Shown here: one piece after another, positions 1 to 8,819 of the stretch
Numbering within the stretch: position 1 is the first letter of the stretch
Layout of the letters: each line of letters opens with the position of its first letter
Source: BD2-11 sp965115885
GTDB taxonomy: Bacteria > Gemmatimonadota > Gemmatimonadetes > Longimicrobiales > Gaopeijiaceae
NCBI GenBank assembly: GCA_965115885.1
Contig: OZ220479.1
Span: 868,001-932,000 of the forward strand
DNA length: 64,000 bases
Direction of reading: 5' to 3'
Notes under the pieces: generated by a model
Database searches by the model: none
What the model was told of the DNA's origin: nothing
The model's input: the letters and a program-made list of their open reading frames with translations, nothing else
Program-made: the position numbers and the translations under genes

Positions 1-1
1 C

Positions 2-1816
2 ATGAACGAGACCCAGATCGTCTGCTACGTCCTGAGCGCGGATCAGGAGAACGACGCGGACGTTCTCGGTCTGATCGGCGCCTCGGCGGCGCTCAACATG
101 TCGAAGATCCCCTTCCACGTTCCGGTGGCGTCGGTGCGCATGGGCCGGATCAGGGGGGAGTGGATCGTGAATCCCACCTTCGAGCAACTCGAATACTCCG
201 ACGTCGACCTGGTGGTGGCGGGATCCGCCGAAGCGATCACCATGGTCGAAGGCGCAGCGACGGAGGTGCCCGAAGAGGACCTTCTCGGGGGACTGGAAGA
301 GGCCCACGCCGCGATCCGCGAACTGGTGGCCATGCAGCGCGAACTCCTCGACGGGATCCGCGAGGAGGAGATGGAGTGGACCAGCCTCGAGCCGGCCAGG
401 GACTTGGTCGACCGGGTCGAGGCGCTCGTCGGCGACAAGGTCGCCGCCGCGCTCGAGGTGGAGGAGAAGCAGGCCCGCGTCGAAGCCTTGGCCGCGCTCG
501 AGGCGGAGGCGACCGACGGGCTCGAGGCCCGCGGAGCCGACGGCGAAGAGGCCCGCGCCGCGGTGGTCGGGGTCCTGCGCAGGCTGGAGAAGTTGCATAT
601 GCGCGCGGCCATCCTCGACGACGGCCGGCGCTCCGACGGTCGCGGGGTGGACGACGTCCGTCCGCTCGCCTGCGAGGTGGGCGTCCTGCCCCGGCCGCAC
701 GGATCGGCCCTCTTCACGCGCGGACAGACGCAGGCCCTGGGGGTGGTCACCCTCGGCACGTCGCGCGACGAACAGCGCATCGATTCGATCGACACGCAGG
801 AGGAAACCACGAAGTCGTTCATGCTGCACTACAATTTCCCGCCTTTCTCGACCGGCGAGGCCCGGCCGATCCGGGGCACTTCGAGGCGGGAGGTGGGACA
901 CGGCAATCTGGCCGAACGCTCCGTTCAGCCCCTGCTCCCCGACTACGACGACTTTCCGTACACCATCCGCGTGGTCTCCGACGTCTTGGAGTCCAACGGC
1001 TCCTCGTCCATGGCTTCGGTCTGCGCGGCCTCGCTGTCGCTGATGGACGCGGGAGTTCCGCTCAAGGCCTCCTGCGCGGGAGTGGCGATGGGGTTGGTGA
1101 AGGAGGGGGAACGCTTCGCCGTCCTGACCGACATCCTGGGGCTCGAGGACGCCCTGGGCGACATGGACTTCAAGGTGGCCGGGACGCGCAAGGGGGTCAC
1201 CGCCATCCAGATGGACATCAAGATCGAGGGGCTCTCCCTGGAGGTCATGAGACAGGCGCTGGGTCGGGCGCGCACGGCCCGCATCCATATCCTGGACGCC
1301 ATGGACCGCGCCATCCCCTCGGCGCGCGCGGACCTGTCCCGGTACGCGCCGCGCATCGTCTCGGTCTCGGTCAATCCCGAGAAGATCGGGGAGGTCATCG
1401 GGCCCAAGGGCAAGACGATCCGGGCCATACAGGACGAAACCGGAGCCAAGATCGACATCGAGGATTCCGGGCTGGTGAAAATCGCCGCCGTTTCGGGCGA
1501 AGCGGGCGCGCGCGCGAAAGAGATGATCGAGGCCATCGCCCGGGAACCCGAGGTCGGACGCATCTACGAGGGGCCGGTCAAGAACACCACGACCTTCGGG
1601 GCCTTCATAGAGATTTTCCCGGGCACCGAGGGGCTTTGCCACATATCGGAACTCGCGGAAGGCCGGGTGGGCAGGACCGAGGACGTCCTCAAGGTCGGGG
1701 AGATCACCCGGGTGAAGTTGCTCTCCATCGACGAGAAGGGTCGGTTGCGCCTCTCCAGGCGCGCGGCGCTTTCGGACAACGCACGGCCAGGGAAGTCGCC
1801 TCGGGCTCGCCGGTGA
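2..1816 (+). CDS. pnp: Polyribonucleotide nucleotidyltransferase (PNPase), 5' end outside window
   Basis: Cytoplasmic 3'-to-5' phosphorolytic exoribonuclease of mRNA decay. About 604 residues are visible against a usual length near 700, so the first RNase PH core is cut by the window edge. What remains is the end of the first core, the all-helical linker, the second RNase PH core (from about residue 200), a KH domain (about 450-510, with GEVIGPKGK) and a C-terminal S1 domain (about 520-590, with TTFGAFIEIFPGTEGLCHISEL). The domain order is diagnostic. The TGA stop overlaps a possible GTG of the next gene. The ATG at the extreme left is internal, not the true start. Confidence 0.96.
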   Translation: MNETQIVCYVLSADQENDADVLGLIGASAALNMSKIPFHVPVASVRMGRIRGEWIVNPTFEQLEYSDVDLVVAGSAEAITMVEGAATEVPEEDLLGGLEEAHAAIRELVAMQRELLDGIREEEMEWTSLEPARDLVDRVEALVGDKVAAALEVEEKQARVEALAALEAEATDGLEARGADGEEARAAVVGVLRRLEKLHMRAAILDDGRRSDGRGVDDVRPLACEVGVLPRPHGSALFTRGQTQALGVVTLGTSRDEQRIDSIDTQEETTKSFMLHYNFPPFSTGEARPIRGTSRREVGHGNLAERSVQPLLPDYDDFPYTIRVVSDVLESNGSSSMASVCAASLSLMDAGVPLKASCAGVAMGLVKEGERFAVLTDILGLEDALGDMDFKVAGTRKGVTAIQMDIKIEGLSLEVMRQALGRARTARIHILDAMDRAIPSARADLSRYAPRIVSVSVNPEKIGEVIGPKGKTIRAIQDETGAKIDIEDSGLVKIAAVSGEAGARAKEMIEAIAREPEVGRIYEGPVKNTTTFGAFIEIFPGTEGLCHISELAEGRVGRTEDVLKVGEITRVKLLSIDEKGRLRLSRRAALSDNARPGKSPRARR

Positions 1817-1905
1817 CGCCGGTTCACCGCCGGTCCCTGCGGTCCGCCGAGGCGGCCGCGCCCGGCTCCGCCGTTCTTCCCGAGGCCCGCCGCGAAGGGG
1901 GGCGC

Positions 1906-3123
1906 ATGGTCTCCACGGCGCTCGATTCCGGCATTCGGGTGCTGAGCGAGTCGATCCCGGGCGTTCGCTCCGCGGCGGTCGGCGTCTGGGTGCCCCAGGG
2001 CTCGGCGCACGACGGAAAGGACGTCCTGGGAGCGAGTCATCTGCTGGAGCACATGGTGTTCCGGGGCACGGAGCGCCGTTCCTACGAGCAGATCGCGCTC
2101 GCGCTGGAGAGCTTGGGCGGTTCCCTGGACGCCTTCACGAGCCGCGAACACACGAGCTTCCAGGCCCGCGTCCTGGACGAGCACCTGCCTCGGGCGATCG
2201 AGGTTCTGGCGGACCTCGTGCTCTTCCCGAAGTTGCTGGACCGGGATCTGGAGCTCGAGCGCGGCATCGTGCTCGAGGAAATTTCCACGGTCGAGGACAC
2301 GCCCGAGGATCTCGCTTTCGAGTTGCACGGAGCGCGCCTGTGGGACGGACACCCCTACGGAACGTCCATCCTCGGCACCCGCGAAACCGTGTCGGCCATG
2401 GAGGGACGGACCCTTCGGGAACTGCACCGGGCGCGCTACGGCGCCGACGGCATGGTCGTCGCGGCCACCGGCAACGTGACGCACGACGAGGTGGTCGAGC
2501 TGACCGCGCACCGCTTCCGCGCCGCGGTCGCCGGCGCGGGTCCGCCCCCGATCCCCGCACCGAGACCGGCGGTGGGGCAGGAAGTCCATGTCCGGCGGGA
2601 GTCCGCCCAGACCCACATCGTGGCCGCGACCGCGACTCCTCCCCGCAGCGACCGCAGGCGGTACGCGCTGATCCTGCTTGCGGCGGCGATGGGCGGGGGG
2701 ATGAGCTCGCGGCTGTTCCAGCGCATTCGCGAGGAGATGGGACTGGCCTACTCGGTGTACACCTTCCAGTCCTTCTACGCGCGCGCGGGGATCTCCGGGA
2801 TCTATGCGGGCACCCGTCACGACGCGGCCCTCCGGGTCGTCGACGCCGTTCGGGAAGAGCTGGCGCGCGTGGCCCGCGACGGGCTCTCGCGGAGCGACTT
2901 GACCCGGATCAAGGGTCAGGTCAAGGGTCAGATCATGCTCGCGTTGGAGAGTCCCGGGGCCCGACTGTACCGACTGGCGGGGTTCGCGTTGCACGGGGAG
3001 CCCTTCGCCACGCTCGACGAACTGCTGGCGCGCATCGACCGGGTTTCGGAGGCGGAGATCGCCCGCGCCGCGGCCGGGTTCTTCCATCCGGACCGGCAGT
3101 GCCTGTTGCGCCTGGGGCCGTGA
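1906..3123 (+). CDS. M16 family zinc peptidase (pitrilysin/processing-peptidase type)
   Basis: Predicted zinc metallopeptidase of the M16B group. The inverted zinc motif HLLEH lies at residues 45-49, with the usual downstream acidic region, and the C-terminal half carries the RLFQRIREEMGLAYSVY signature whose Arg/Tyr contact substrate. At 405 residues it matches single-subunit bacterial M16B enzymes, which follow pnp in many bacterial genomes. The ATG at 1906 is chosen because a purine-rich GAAGGGGGG stretch precedes it. An in-frame GTG at 1813 overlaps the pnp stop and would add 31 Arg/Ala-rich residues. No signal peptide is seen, so it is probably cytoplasmic. Confidence 0.9.
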   Translation: MVSTALDSGIRVLSESIPGVRSAAVGVWVPQGSAHDGKDVLGASHLLEHMVFRGTERRSYEQIALALESLGGSLDAFTSREHTSFQARVLDEHLPRAIEVLADLVLFPKLLDRDLELERGIVLEEISTVEDTPEDLAFELHGARLWDGHPYGTSILGTRETVSAMEGRTLRELHRARYGADGMVVAATGNVTHDEVVELTAHRFRAAVAGAGPPPIPAPRPAVGQEVHVRRESAQTHIVAATATPPRSDRRRYALILLAAAMGGGMSSRLFQRIREEMGLAYSVYTFQSFYARAGISGIYAGTRHDAALRVVDAVREELARVARDGLSRSDLTRIKGQVKGQIMLALESPGARLYRLAGFALHGEPFATLDELLARIDRVSEAEIARAAAGFFHPDRQCLLRLGP

Positions 3124-3145
3124 CGCCGCAACGGGGACGGAAGCC

Positions 3146-4276
3146 ATGCTGATCGGCGTTCCCGTCGAGCGCAAAACGCACGAGTACCGGGTCGCGCTGG
3201 CTCCGCCCGGCGTCGAAGCCCTCGTCCGGGCGGGTCACCGGGTGTTGATCGAGCGAGGCGCGGGTCGGGCCAGCGGTCTCGCCGACGATCTCTACGAGCG
3301 CGCGGGCGCGCAGGTCGTGGACACCGCGCAGGAGGTTTGGGCGCGCTCCGCCATGATCGTGAAGGTCAAGGAGCCGATCGCCGAGGAATGGCCCGCCATG
3401 CGCGAGGGACAGATCGTCTTCGCTTTCTTTCACTTCGCGGCTTCCGAGGCGCTCGCCCGGGCGGTGCTGGAGTCCGGCTCGGTGGCGATCGCCTACGAGA
3501 CGGTCGCCACCGAGCGGGGCGCGTTGCCCCTGCTCGCGCCGATGAGCGAAGTCGCCGGCCGGATGGCGGTGCAGGAAGGGATCCGGCATCTGACCCGTCC
3601 CTCCGGCGGCAGCGGCATCCTGATCGGGGGCGTCCCGGGCGTCCTGCCGGGCAAGGTGCTGATCCTCGGCGGGGGCGTGGTCGGCGCCGAGGCCGCCAGA
3701 ATGGCGGCGGGGCTGGGCGCGCGCGTCTCCGTTCTGGACACGTCGTTGCCGCGGCTCCGCTGGCTCTCGAATACGATGCCCGCGAACGTCCACGCCCTCC
3801 ACTCCACGCGCTACGCGGTCCGCGAGCAGTTGCGCGACTCCGACCTCGTCGTGGGAGCGGTCCTTCTGCCGGGCGCCCGGACTCCGTCCCTCGTGTTCGA
3901 GGAGGATCTCGAGACGCTGCGTCCGGGATCCGTCGTCGTCGACGTCTCGGTCGACCAGGGCGGCTGCGTGGAGACCATCCGGCCGACCACGCACGAAGTC
4001 CCCACCTACGTCGTCGGCGGCGTGATCCACTACGGAGTGACCAACATTCCGGGCAGCGTGCCTCGAACCAGCACGCTGGCGTTGACCAATGCCACGCTGC
4101 CCTGCATCCTGGAGCTGGCGGGCCGAGGCTGGCGGGATGCCTGTCGCCGCAATTCCTCCCTGGCGCGGGGTCTGAACGTGGCGCGGGGCGAGATCGCCCA
4201 TCCCGCGGTGGCGGACGCGTTCGGCTGGAAGTGCGCGCCGCCCGACAACTGGTTCCGACTCGAGCGTCGGCGATGA
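3146..4276 (+). CDS. ald: Alanine dehydrogenase
   Basis: NAD-dependent interconversion of L-alanine with pyruvate and ammonia. The 376-residue length is standard. The N-terminal half has the family signatures MLIGVPVERKTHEYRVAL and KVKEP (substrate lysine). The centre has a Rossmann glycine motif ILGGGVVGAEAARMAAGLGA, and SVDQGGC follows near residue 270. The substrate-histidine segment reads FFHFAAS rather than the common LHLAA, which is a minor variation. It starts 22 nt after the peptidase stop, so it probably shares the upstream transcript. Confidence 0.93.
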   Translation: MLIGVPVERKTHEYRVALAPPGVEALVRAGHRVLIERGAGRASGLADDLYERAGAQVVDTAQEVWARSAMIVKVKEPIAEEWPAMREGQIVFAFFHFAASEALARAVLESGSVAIAYETVATERGALPLLAPMSEVAGRMAVQEGIRHLTRPSGGSGILIGGVPGVLPGKVLILGGGVVGAEAARMAAGLGARVSVLDTSLPRLRWLSNTMPANVHALHSTRYAVREQLRDSDLVVGAVLLPGARTPSLVFEEDLETLRPGSVVVDVSVDQGGCVETIRPTTHEVPTYVVGGVIHYGVTNIPGSVPRTSTLALTNATLPCILELAGRGWRDACRRNSSLARGLNVARGEIAHPAVADAFGWKCAPPDNWFRLERRR

Positions 4277-4391
4277 CGGATCCTACGCACGCTCCGCCTC
4301 GGGCGGAAGTCCGAACCTTGCACCGGAGGATACCGCGCCTTAAGATTGCGAACGATCCCGCGAAAGCCGTTCGGAGCCTGTCGCTACCGGC

Positions 4392-4407
4392 TTTATGTTG
4401 ACATAAA
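4392..4407. promoter_or_regulatory. AT-rich 16-bp perfect palindrome upstream of mreB
   Basis: TTTATGTTGACATAAA is a perfect inverted repeat with 7-bp arms around a central TG, in an otherwise GC-rich gap. It ends 26 nt before the mreB ATG and contains TTGACA (4398-4403), so it could be an operator covering a -35 element. No clear -10 box is visible at the right distance. What binds here, if anything, is unknown. Confidence 0.45.
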
Positions 4408-4433
4408 ACATTGCAAGGGAAACCACTAGAGTT

Positions 4434-5474
4434 ATGGCTCCCCGTTGGTTCAAGTCGCGTCGCAGGCTCGCTCCGATTCACGACATCGCGATCGATCTTG
4501 GGACCGCCAATACCCTCGTATACGTCCGAGGCGATGGGGTCGTGGTCAACGAACCCTGCGTGGTCGCCGTGGAGAAGAACTCGCGAGAGATCTTGGCGGT
4601 CGGTCTCGACGCCAAGCACATGCTCGGGCGCACCCCGGGAGAGATCGAGGCGGTTCGCCCGCTGAAGGACGGCGTGATCGCCGACGTCGACGTCACCGAG
4701 ATGATGTTGCGCCACATTCTCAAGCGGATCACGGCGCGGCGCATGTTCCAAATGAAGCCGCGCGTCGTTCTGGGCGTTCCTTCCGGCATCACCGAACTCG
4801 AACGGCGGGCGGTCCGCTCCTCGGCGTTGGCGGCGGGCGCGAAGTCGGTGTTCATGGTGGTGGAGCCGGTCGCCGCCGCGGTGGGCATGGGTCTGCCCAT
4901 CGAGTCGCCGAGCGGCAACATGGTGGTCGACATCGGGGGGGGCACCACCGAGATCGCGGTCATCTGCCTGTCGGGGGTGGTCGCCGACTCGTCGATCCGC
5001 ACGGGTGGCGACAAGATCGACAACGCGATCCTGGACGCTATGCGCAAGCACTACAAGCTGCTCATCGGCGAGCCCACGGCCGAGATGGTCAAGGTCCAGA
5101 TCGGCTCCGCCTTCGACACCGGGGAGGAGCACGAGATGGACGTCAAAGGCCGCGATTTGGTCAGCGGGATGCCCAAGACGATCCGGATCGGTTCGTCCGA
5201 GGTGCGCGAGTGGATCCAAGAGCCCATCCGAGCCATCGTCGAGGCGGTGTGCCGCGCGCTCGAGGCCACGCCCGCGGAGCTCTCGGCGGACATCGTCGAC
5301 AAGGGCCTGCTGATGACCGGGGGCGGCGCGATGATCCAGGGTCTCGACCAGCTTATCGCCTTCGAAACCAGCCTGACCGTTCACGTCGACGACGATCCTC
5401 TGACCTGCGTTGTGCGGGGCGCGGGCCGGATCCTGGAAGATCTGCCCGCGTTTCGCAAAGTTCTGACGACTTGA
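4434..5474 (+). CDS. mreB: Rod shape-determining protein MreB
   Basis: Actin-like ATPase that forms membrane-bound filaments and directs the elongasome. Its 346 residues match the family. The actin-fold phosphate loops are visible as DLGTANTLVYV near the N terminus and VVDIGGGTTEIAV near residue 165, with an adenosine loop (LLMTGGGAMIQGLDQLI) near residue 290. It heads the mreB-mreC-mreD-mrdA-rodA cluster after a 157-nt gap, so a promoter probably lies in that gap. The start is the ATG with a purine stretch (AAGGGA) about 13 nt upstream, a longer spacing than usual. Confidence 0.97.
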   Translation: MAPRWFKSRRRLAPIHDIAIDLGTANTLVYVRGDGVVVNEPCVVAVEKNSREILAVGLDAKHMLGRTPGEIEAVRPLKDGVIADVDVTEMMLRHILKRITARRMFQMKPRVVLGVPSGITELERRAVRSSALAAGAKSVFMVVEPVAAAVGMGLPIESPSGNMVVDIGGGTTEIAVICLSGVVADSSIRTGGDKIDNAILDAMRKHYKLLIGEPTAEMVKVQIGSAFDTGEEHEMDVKGRDLVSGMPKTIRIGSSEVREWIQEPIRAIVEAVCRALEATPAELSADIVDKGLLMTGGGAMIQGLDQLIAFETSLTVHVDDDPLTCVVRGAGRILEDLPAFRKVLTT

Positions 5475-5530
5475 CCGGTGATTGACGGCCGTTCCGCGAG
5501 CGGTCGGGGGGGCGGATTCGGGCGGGCGTG

Positions 5531-6433
5531 ATGCGGACACTCGGAAGCGACGGAAACAAGGGGCGACACCGGCAAGTCCTCATGGCGGTCGCCTGCTTGG
5601 GAGTCGGATTGTTCCTCTACTTGGTTCCCTCGGGGCTTCGACATAATGTCGCGTCGGGCATCCGACTCACCCTGTTGCGCCCCTTTCTGGATATGCGAAG
5701 CGCCGTGTCCGAGGCGCGTACCCGAAGCGGAGAAGTCGACATGCTCCGGGCCCGGGTGGATTCCCTGAACGCCTGGATCGCCAACAACGCGCTGGCCGTC
5801 GAGGAGAACCGGCGACTTCGAGTTCTGGTCGGCTTGGCGCCTCGGTTGGAACGTTCGTACCGGTCGGCGAGCGTGCATCGCCCCGGAACCTTGGGCGCCC
5901 AGGGCACGCTCGTGCTCGATCTCGGACGCGAGGACGGGGTCCACGAGACGAGTCCGATCATCACCGCCGACGGCCTCGCGGGCAGGGTTCTCGAAACGCA
6001 CGCCACGCTGTCGATCGGCATGGATTGGTCGCACCCCGACTTCAGGGCCTCGGTCATGTCGGAGGACGGCGAATTCTACGGCATCGTCGAGCCGGAACCC
6101 GTCGTCGTCGGCGGAGCCGAGCGTCTCGTTCTGACAGGCATTCCGTTTTTCGACCTCCTCGAAAACGGCACTCTGGTGGTTACGAGCGGCCGCGGCGGCG
6201 TGTACCCGCGCGGCGTGCCCGTCGGCCGGATCGGGGGACCGGCCGAAGTCGACGAGGGATGGCATCGGAGCTACTGGGTGTATCCGTCGGTGCATCCGGC
6301 ATCCGTGACCCACGCCTTGGTCGGGGTTTCCGGCGACGCCGGACCGGACCTGTCCGACGTGTTCCGGGAGAACGGCTCGCCGGTCCCGCATGGAGACGGC
6401 GGCGGCCCGCCGACCGCCGATGGCAGTGGCTGA
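5531..6433 (+). CDS. mreC: Rod shape-determining protein MreC
   Basis: Periplasmic scaffold of the elongasome that activates PBP2. The 300-residue protein has one N-terminal membrane segment (about residues 14-32, VLMAVACLGVGLFLYLV), then a coiled coil (about 50-90), then the beta-barrel core with GTLVLDLGREDGVHE and the DGLAGRV turn. The C-terminal tail is Gly/Pro-rich. A GTG lies immediately before the chosen ATG and could serve instead. The end overlaps mreD, typical of a translationally coupled mreCD pair. Confidence 0.93.
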   Translation: MRTLGSDGNKGRHRQVLMAVACLGVGLFLYLVPSGLRHNVASGIRLTLLRPFLDMRSAVSEARTRSGEVDMLRARVDSLNAWIANNALAVEENRRLRVLVGLAPRLERSYRSASVHRPGTLGAQGTLVLDLGREDGVHETSPIITADGLAGRVLETHATLSIGMDWSHPDFRASVMSEDGEFYGIVEPEPVVVGGAERLVLTGIPFFDLLENGTLVVTSGRGGVYPRGVPVGRIGGPAEVDEGWHRSYWVYPSVHPASVTHALVGVSGDAGPDLSDVFRENGSPVPHGDGGGPPTADGSG

Positions 6434-6950
6434 ACACCGGCTATCCGGCTCTCGGCGGCTCGGAATGGAGTCGGGCGCGGTCCTGGCGATCACGCTGGTC
6501 CTGGTTCTGCTCCATTTCGTGCTTTGGCTCGGCTTCGGTCTGGGCGCTGCGGCCCCCGACCTGCTGACCTTGGCGCTCCTGCTCAACGCGCGCAGGGTCC
6601 GGGCCGGAACCGCTGCGTGCATCGGCTTCGCGCTTGGCGTGCTGGCGGATGCGTTCGCGCTCGTGAACTTCGGAGCCAACGCCTTGGCGATGAGCTTGGT
6701 GGGCATCCTGGGCGTGCAGACCCGGGCGCTCATCGTCTCCGCCATGTCGCGTTCCTTTCATTTCGTCTACTTCGCGGTCGGCAAATGGTCGCGCGACCTC
6801 GTCCACTGGGTCCTGCAGCAGAGAGCCGGGCACGCGAGCGGGTTCGTGGACGCGCTGATCCTCGATGGCGTTCCCGCGGCGCTCTACGCCGCTTCGGTCG
6901 GCGTGCTCCTCGTGATGCTCGTCGGTCTCTTCGGCGAGAGAAAGCCGTGA
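6420..6950 (+). CDS. mreD: Rod shape-determining protein MreD
   Basis: Small polytopic inner-membrane protein of the elongasome. Several hydrophobic segments are evident (for example LAITLVLVLLHFVLWLGFGL, the ALAMSLVGILGV region, and the C-terminal AASVGVLLVMLVGLF). The sequence is weakly conserved in this family, so identity rests on size, topology and position between mreC and mrdA. The ATG at 6420 lies inside the end of mreC (14-nt overlap). The ATG at 6465, just before the first membrane segment, is an equally reasonable start. The stop overlaps the next gene's GTG. Confidence 0.85.
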   Translation: MAVAEHRLSGSRRLGMESGAVLAITLVLVLLHFVLWLGFGLGAAAPDLLTLALLLNARRVRAGTAACIGFALGVLADAFALVNFGANALAMSLVGILGVQTRALIVSAMSRSFHFVYFAVGKWSRDLVHWVLQQRAGHASGFVDALILDGVPAALYAASVGVLLVMLVGLFGERKP

Positions 6951-8791
6951 AGCCGCTCTCGGCGGCCGATTCGCCGAAGGTGCGCCGCGCCCGCGGCGCC
7001 GTAGTCGGGTTGCTGGCGCTCTTCGGGGTTCTCGCGGCCGCCTTCTTCCGCATCCAAGTGCTCGAGGCGGGCGCGTACAAGCTCCGCTCCGATTCGAACC
7101 GGCTTCGCCCTTATCCCATCGAGGCGCCCCGCGGGGCGATCTTCGACCGAAACGGTCGGATCGTCGCCAGCAGCGTCCCGGGCTATTCGCTGCATGTGGT
7201 TCCGTCCACCTCGCCCGCGGTCATGGAATCCACGCTCGATCGGCTCGAGCCCTACCTCGAGCTGGACGACGAGCGGATCGCTGACCTGCTCGAACGCGCC
7301 CGGCGCGACCCCCATCGGCAGCTCCTGGTGGAGGGCGATGCGGACTTCGATCTCGTCTCCGCCCTCGAGGAACGCCGTGCCGAGCTGCCCAACGCCGTGG
7401 TCCGGATGAAGCTGAAACGCGAGTACAAGGCCGCGCGGGCCGTGTCCCATGTGATGGGATACGTGGGCGAAATCACCGCCGCGGAGCTCGAGCGGGCGGA
7501 GTATTCGGACTACGAGCAGGGCATGGTCGTGGGCAAGGAGGGAATCGAGCGGCACTACGAAGCCAGGCTCCAGGGAACGCGGGGGTTGCGCTACACGGAG
7601 GTGGATGCGCTGGGTCGGATCGTCAGCTCCCCCCTCGGGCGGATCCGGAAGGCGCCCGAGCCCGGGACGGACATCCATCTGAACCTCGATCTGGACCTGA
7701 TGGAGTGGATCCATCACATCTTCCCCGACTCGATGCGTGGCGCCGTCGTGGCCTTGGACGTGGAGGACGGGGGCGTGCTGGCGCTGTATTCGGCCCCTAC
7801 CTTCGATCCCAACAGCTTCGCCGGAGGGATCGACCCCGGCGAGTGGGCATCTCTCAACGGCGACCCCGAGCAACCGCTCTTCAACCGGGCGGTCGTGGGC
7901 CGCTACGCCCCGGGATCCACCTGGAAGCTCGCGGTCGCGGCCATCGGACTTCAGCTCGGGCTGGTGGACCCGGACGAGCGCATGCCGCGCCCGTGCGCCG
8001 GCGCGATGTTCTTCGGAGGCCGAACTTTCCGCTGCTGGAACGCGGCCGGGCACGGAGCGCTTGATCTCGTGGGAGCGATCCAGCACTCGTGCAACGTATA
8101 CTTCTACCAATTGGGTCTGAAAATCGGGCTGGAGCGCCTCCTGGACAACGCGAACGACATGGGCTTCGCTCGCCGATGCGGCATCGATCTGCCCCGCGAG
8201 TCGCCGGGCGTGTTCCCCGGCGGGCTCGACTTCTGGGAGGAGCGTTTCGGGTACGCGGCGCGCGAAACCGAGGTTCTGTCCCTCGCGATCGGCCAGGGAC
8301 CCAACGACCAGACTCCCCTGGGGGTCGCGCAGTTCTACCTCGCCATGGCCCGGGGCGGACGGGCTCCCGCCCCGCGCATTCTGCGCGAGGACGAAGTGCG
8401 CGACACTTGGGACATCGGGATCTCGCCGGAGCACGGCGAGACTCTGAGAGAGGGCCTGCGGCGCGTCTTCATGCCGGGGGGCACGGCGCACCTGTCCTCG
8501 GTGGAGCACTGGGAGCTGATGGGGAAGTCGGGCACGTCCCAAAACGCGCAGGACCCGGATCGCAGCCACGCGTGGTTCGCGGCGATGGCCGGTCCCCGGG
8601 GAGGAACTCCCGAGATCGTCGTGGTCGCGTTGGTGGAACTCGGCGAAAGCGGATCGGCCATGGCCGCTCCCCTGGCCGCCAAGTCCGCGGACTATTTTCT
8701 TCGCATGCGCTACGGCATCCCCACGGACACGATCCAGACGCTGCGCGAGCACATCCTCACGGGCACGCCCGCTCCGTGGGCGAACTGGTGA
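6947..8791 (+). CDS. mrdA: Penicillin-binding protein 2 (elongasome transpeptidase)
   Basis: Class B PBP that crosslinks peptidoglycan during side-wall growth, working with RodA. Visible features in order: an N-terminal membrane anchor (about residues 17-35), a dimerisation/pedestal domain containing EAPRGAIFDRNGR, and the transpeptidase domain. The catalytic tetrad STWK is at 324-327, SCN at 381-383 and KSG at 527-529 (KTG in many homologues). The 614-residue length is normal. The GTG start overlaps the mreD stop (GTGA) and follows a GAGAGAAAG ribosome-binding stretch. Confidence 0.96.
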   Translation: MKPLSAADSPKVRRARGAVVGLLALFGVLAAAFFRIQVLEAGAYKLRSDSNRLRPYPIEAPRGAIFDRNGRIVASSVPGYSLHVVPSTSPAVMESTLDRLEPYLELDDERIADLLERARRDPHRQLLVEGDADFDLVSALEERRAELPNAVVRMKLKREYKAARAVSHVMGYVGEITAAELERAEYSDYEQGMVVGKEGIERHYEARLQGTRGLRYTEVDALGRIVSSPLGRIRKAPEPGTDIHLNLDLDLMEWIHHIFPDSMRGAVVALDVEDGGVLALYSAPTFDPNSFAGGIDPGEWASLNGDPEQPLFNRAVVGRYAPGSTWKLAVAAIGLQLGLVDPDERMPRPCAGAMFFGGRTFRCWNAAGHGALDLVGAIQHSCNVYFYQLGLKIGLERLLDNANDMGFARRCGIDLPRESPGVFPGGLDFWEERFGYAARETEVLSLAIGQGPNDQTPLGVAQFYLAMARGGRAPAPRILREDEVRDTWDIGISPEHGETLREGLRRVFMPGGTAHLSSVEHWELMGKSGTSQNAQDPDRSHAWFAAMAGPRGGTPEIVVVALVELGESGSAMAAPLAAKSADYFLRMRYGIPTDTIQTLREHILTGTPAPWANW

Positions 8792-8819
8792 CCTCGCGCC
8801 CGAGTCCGGGAACGGGGCG

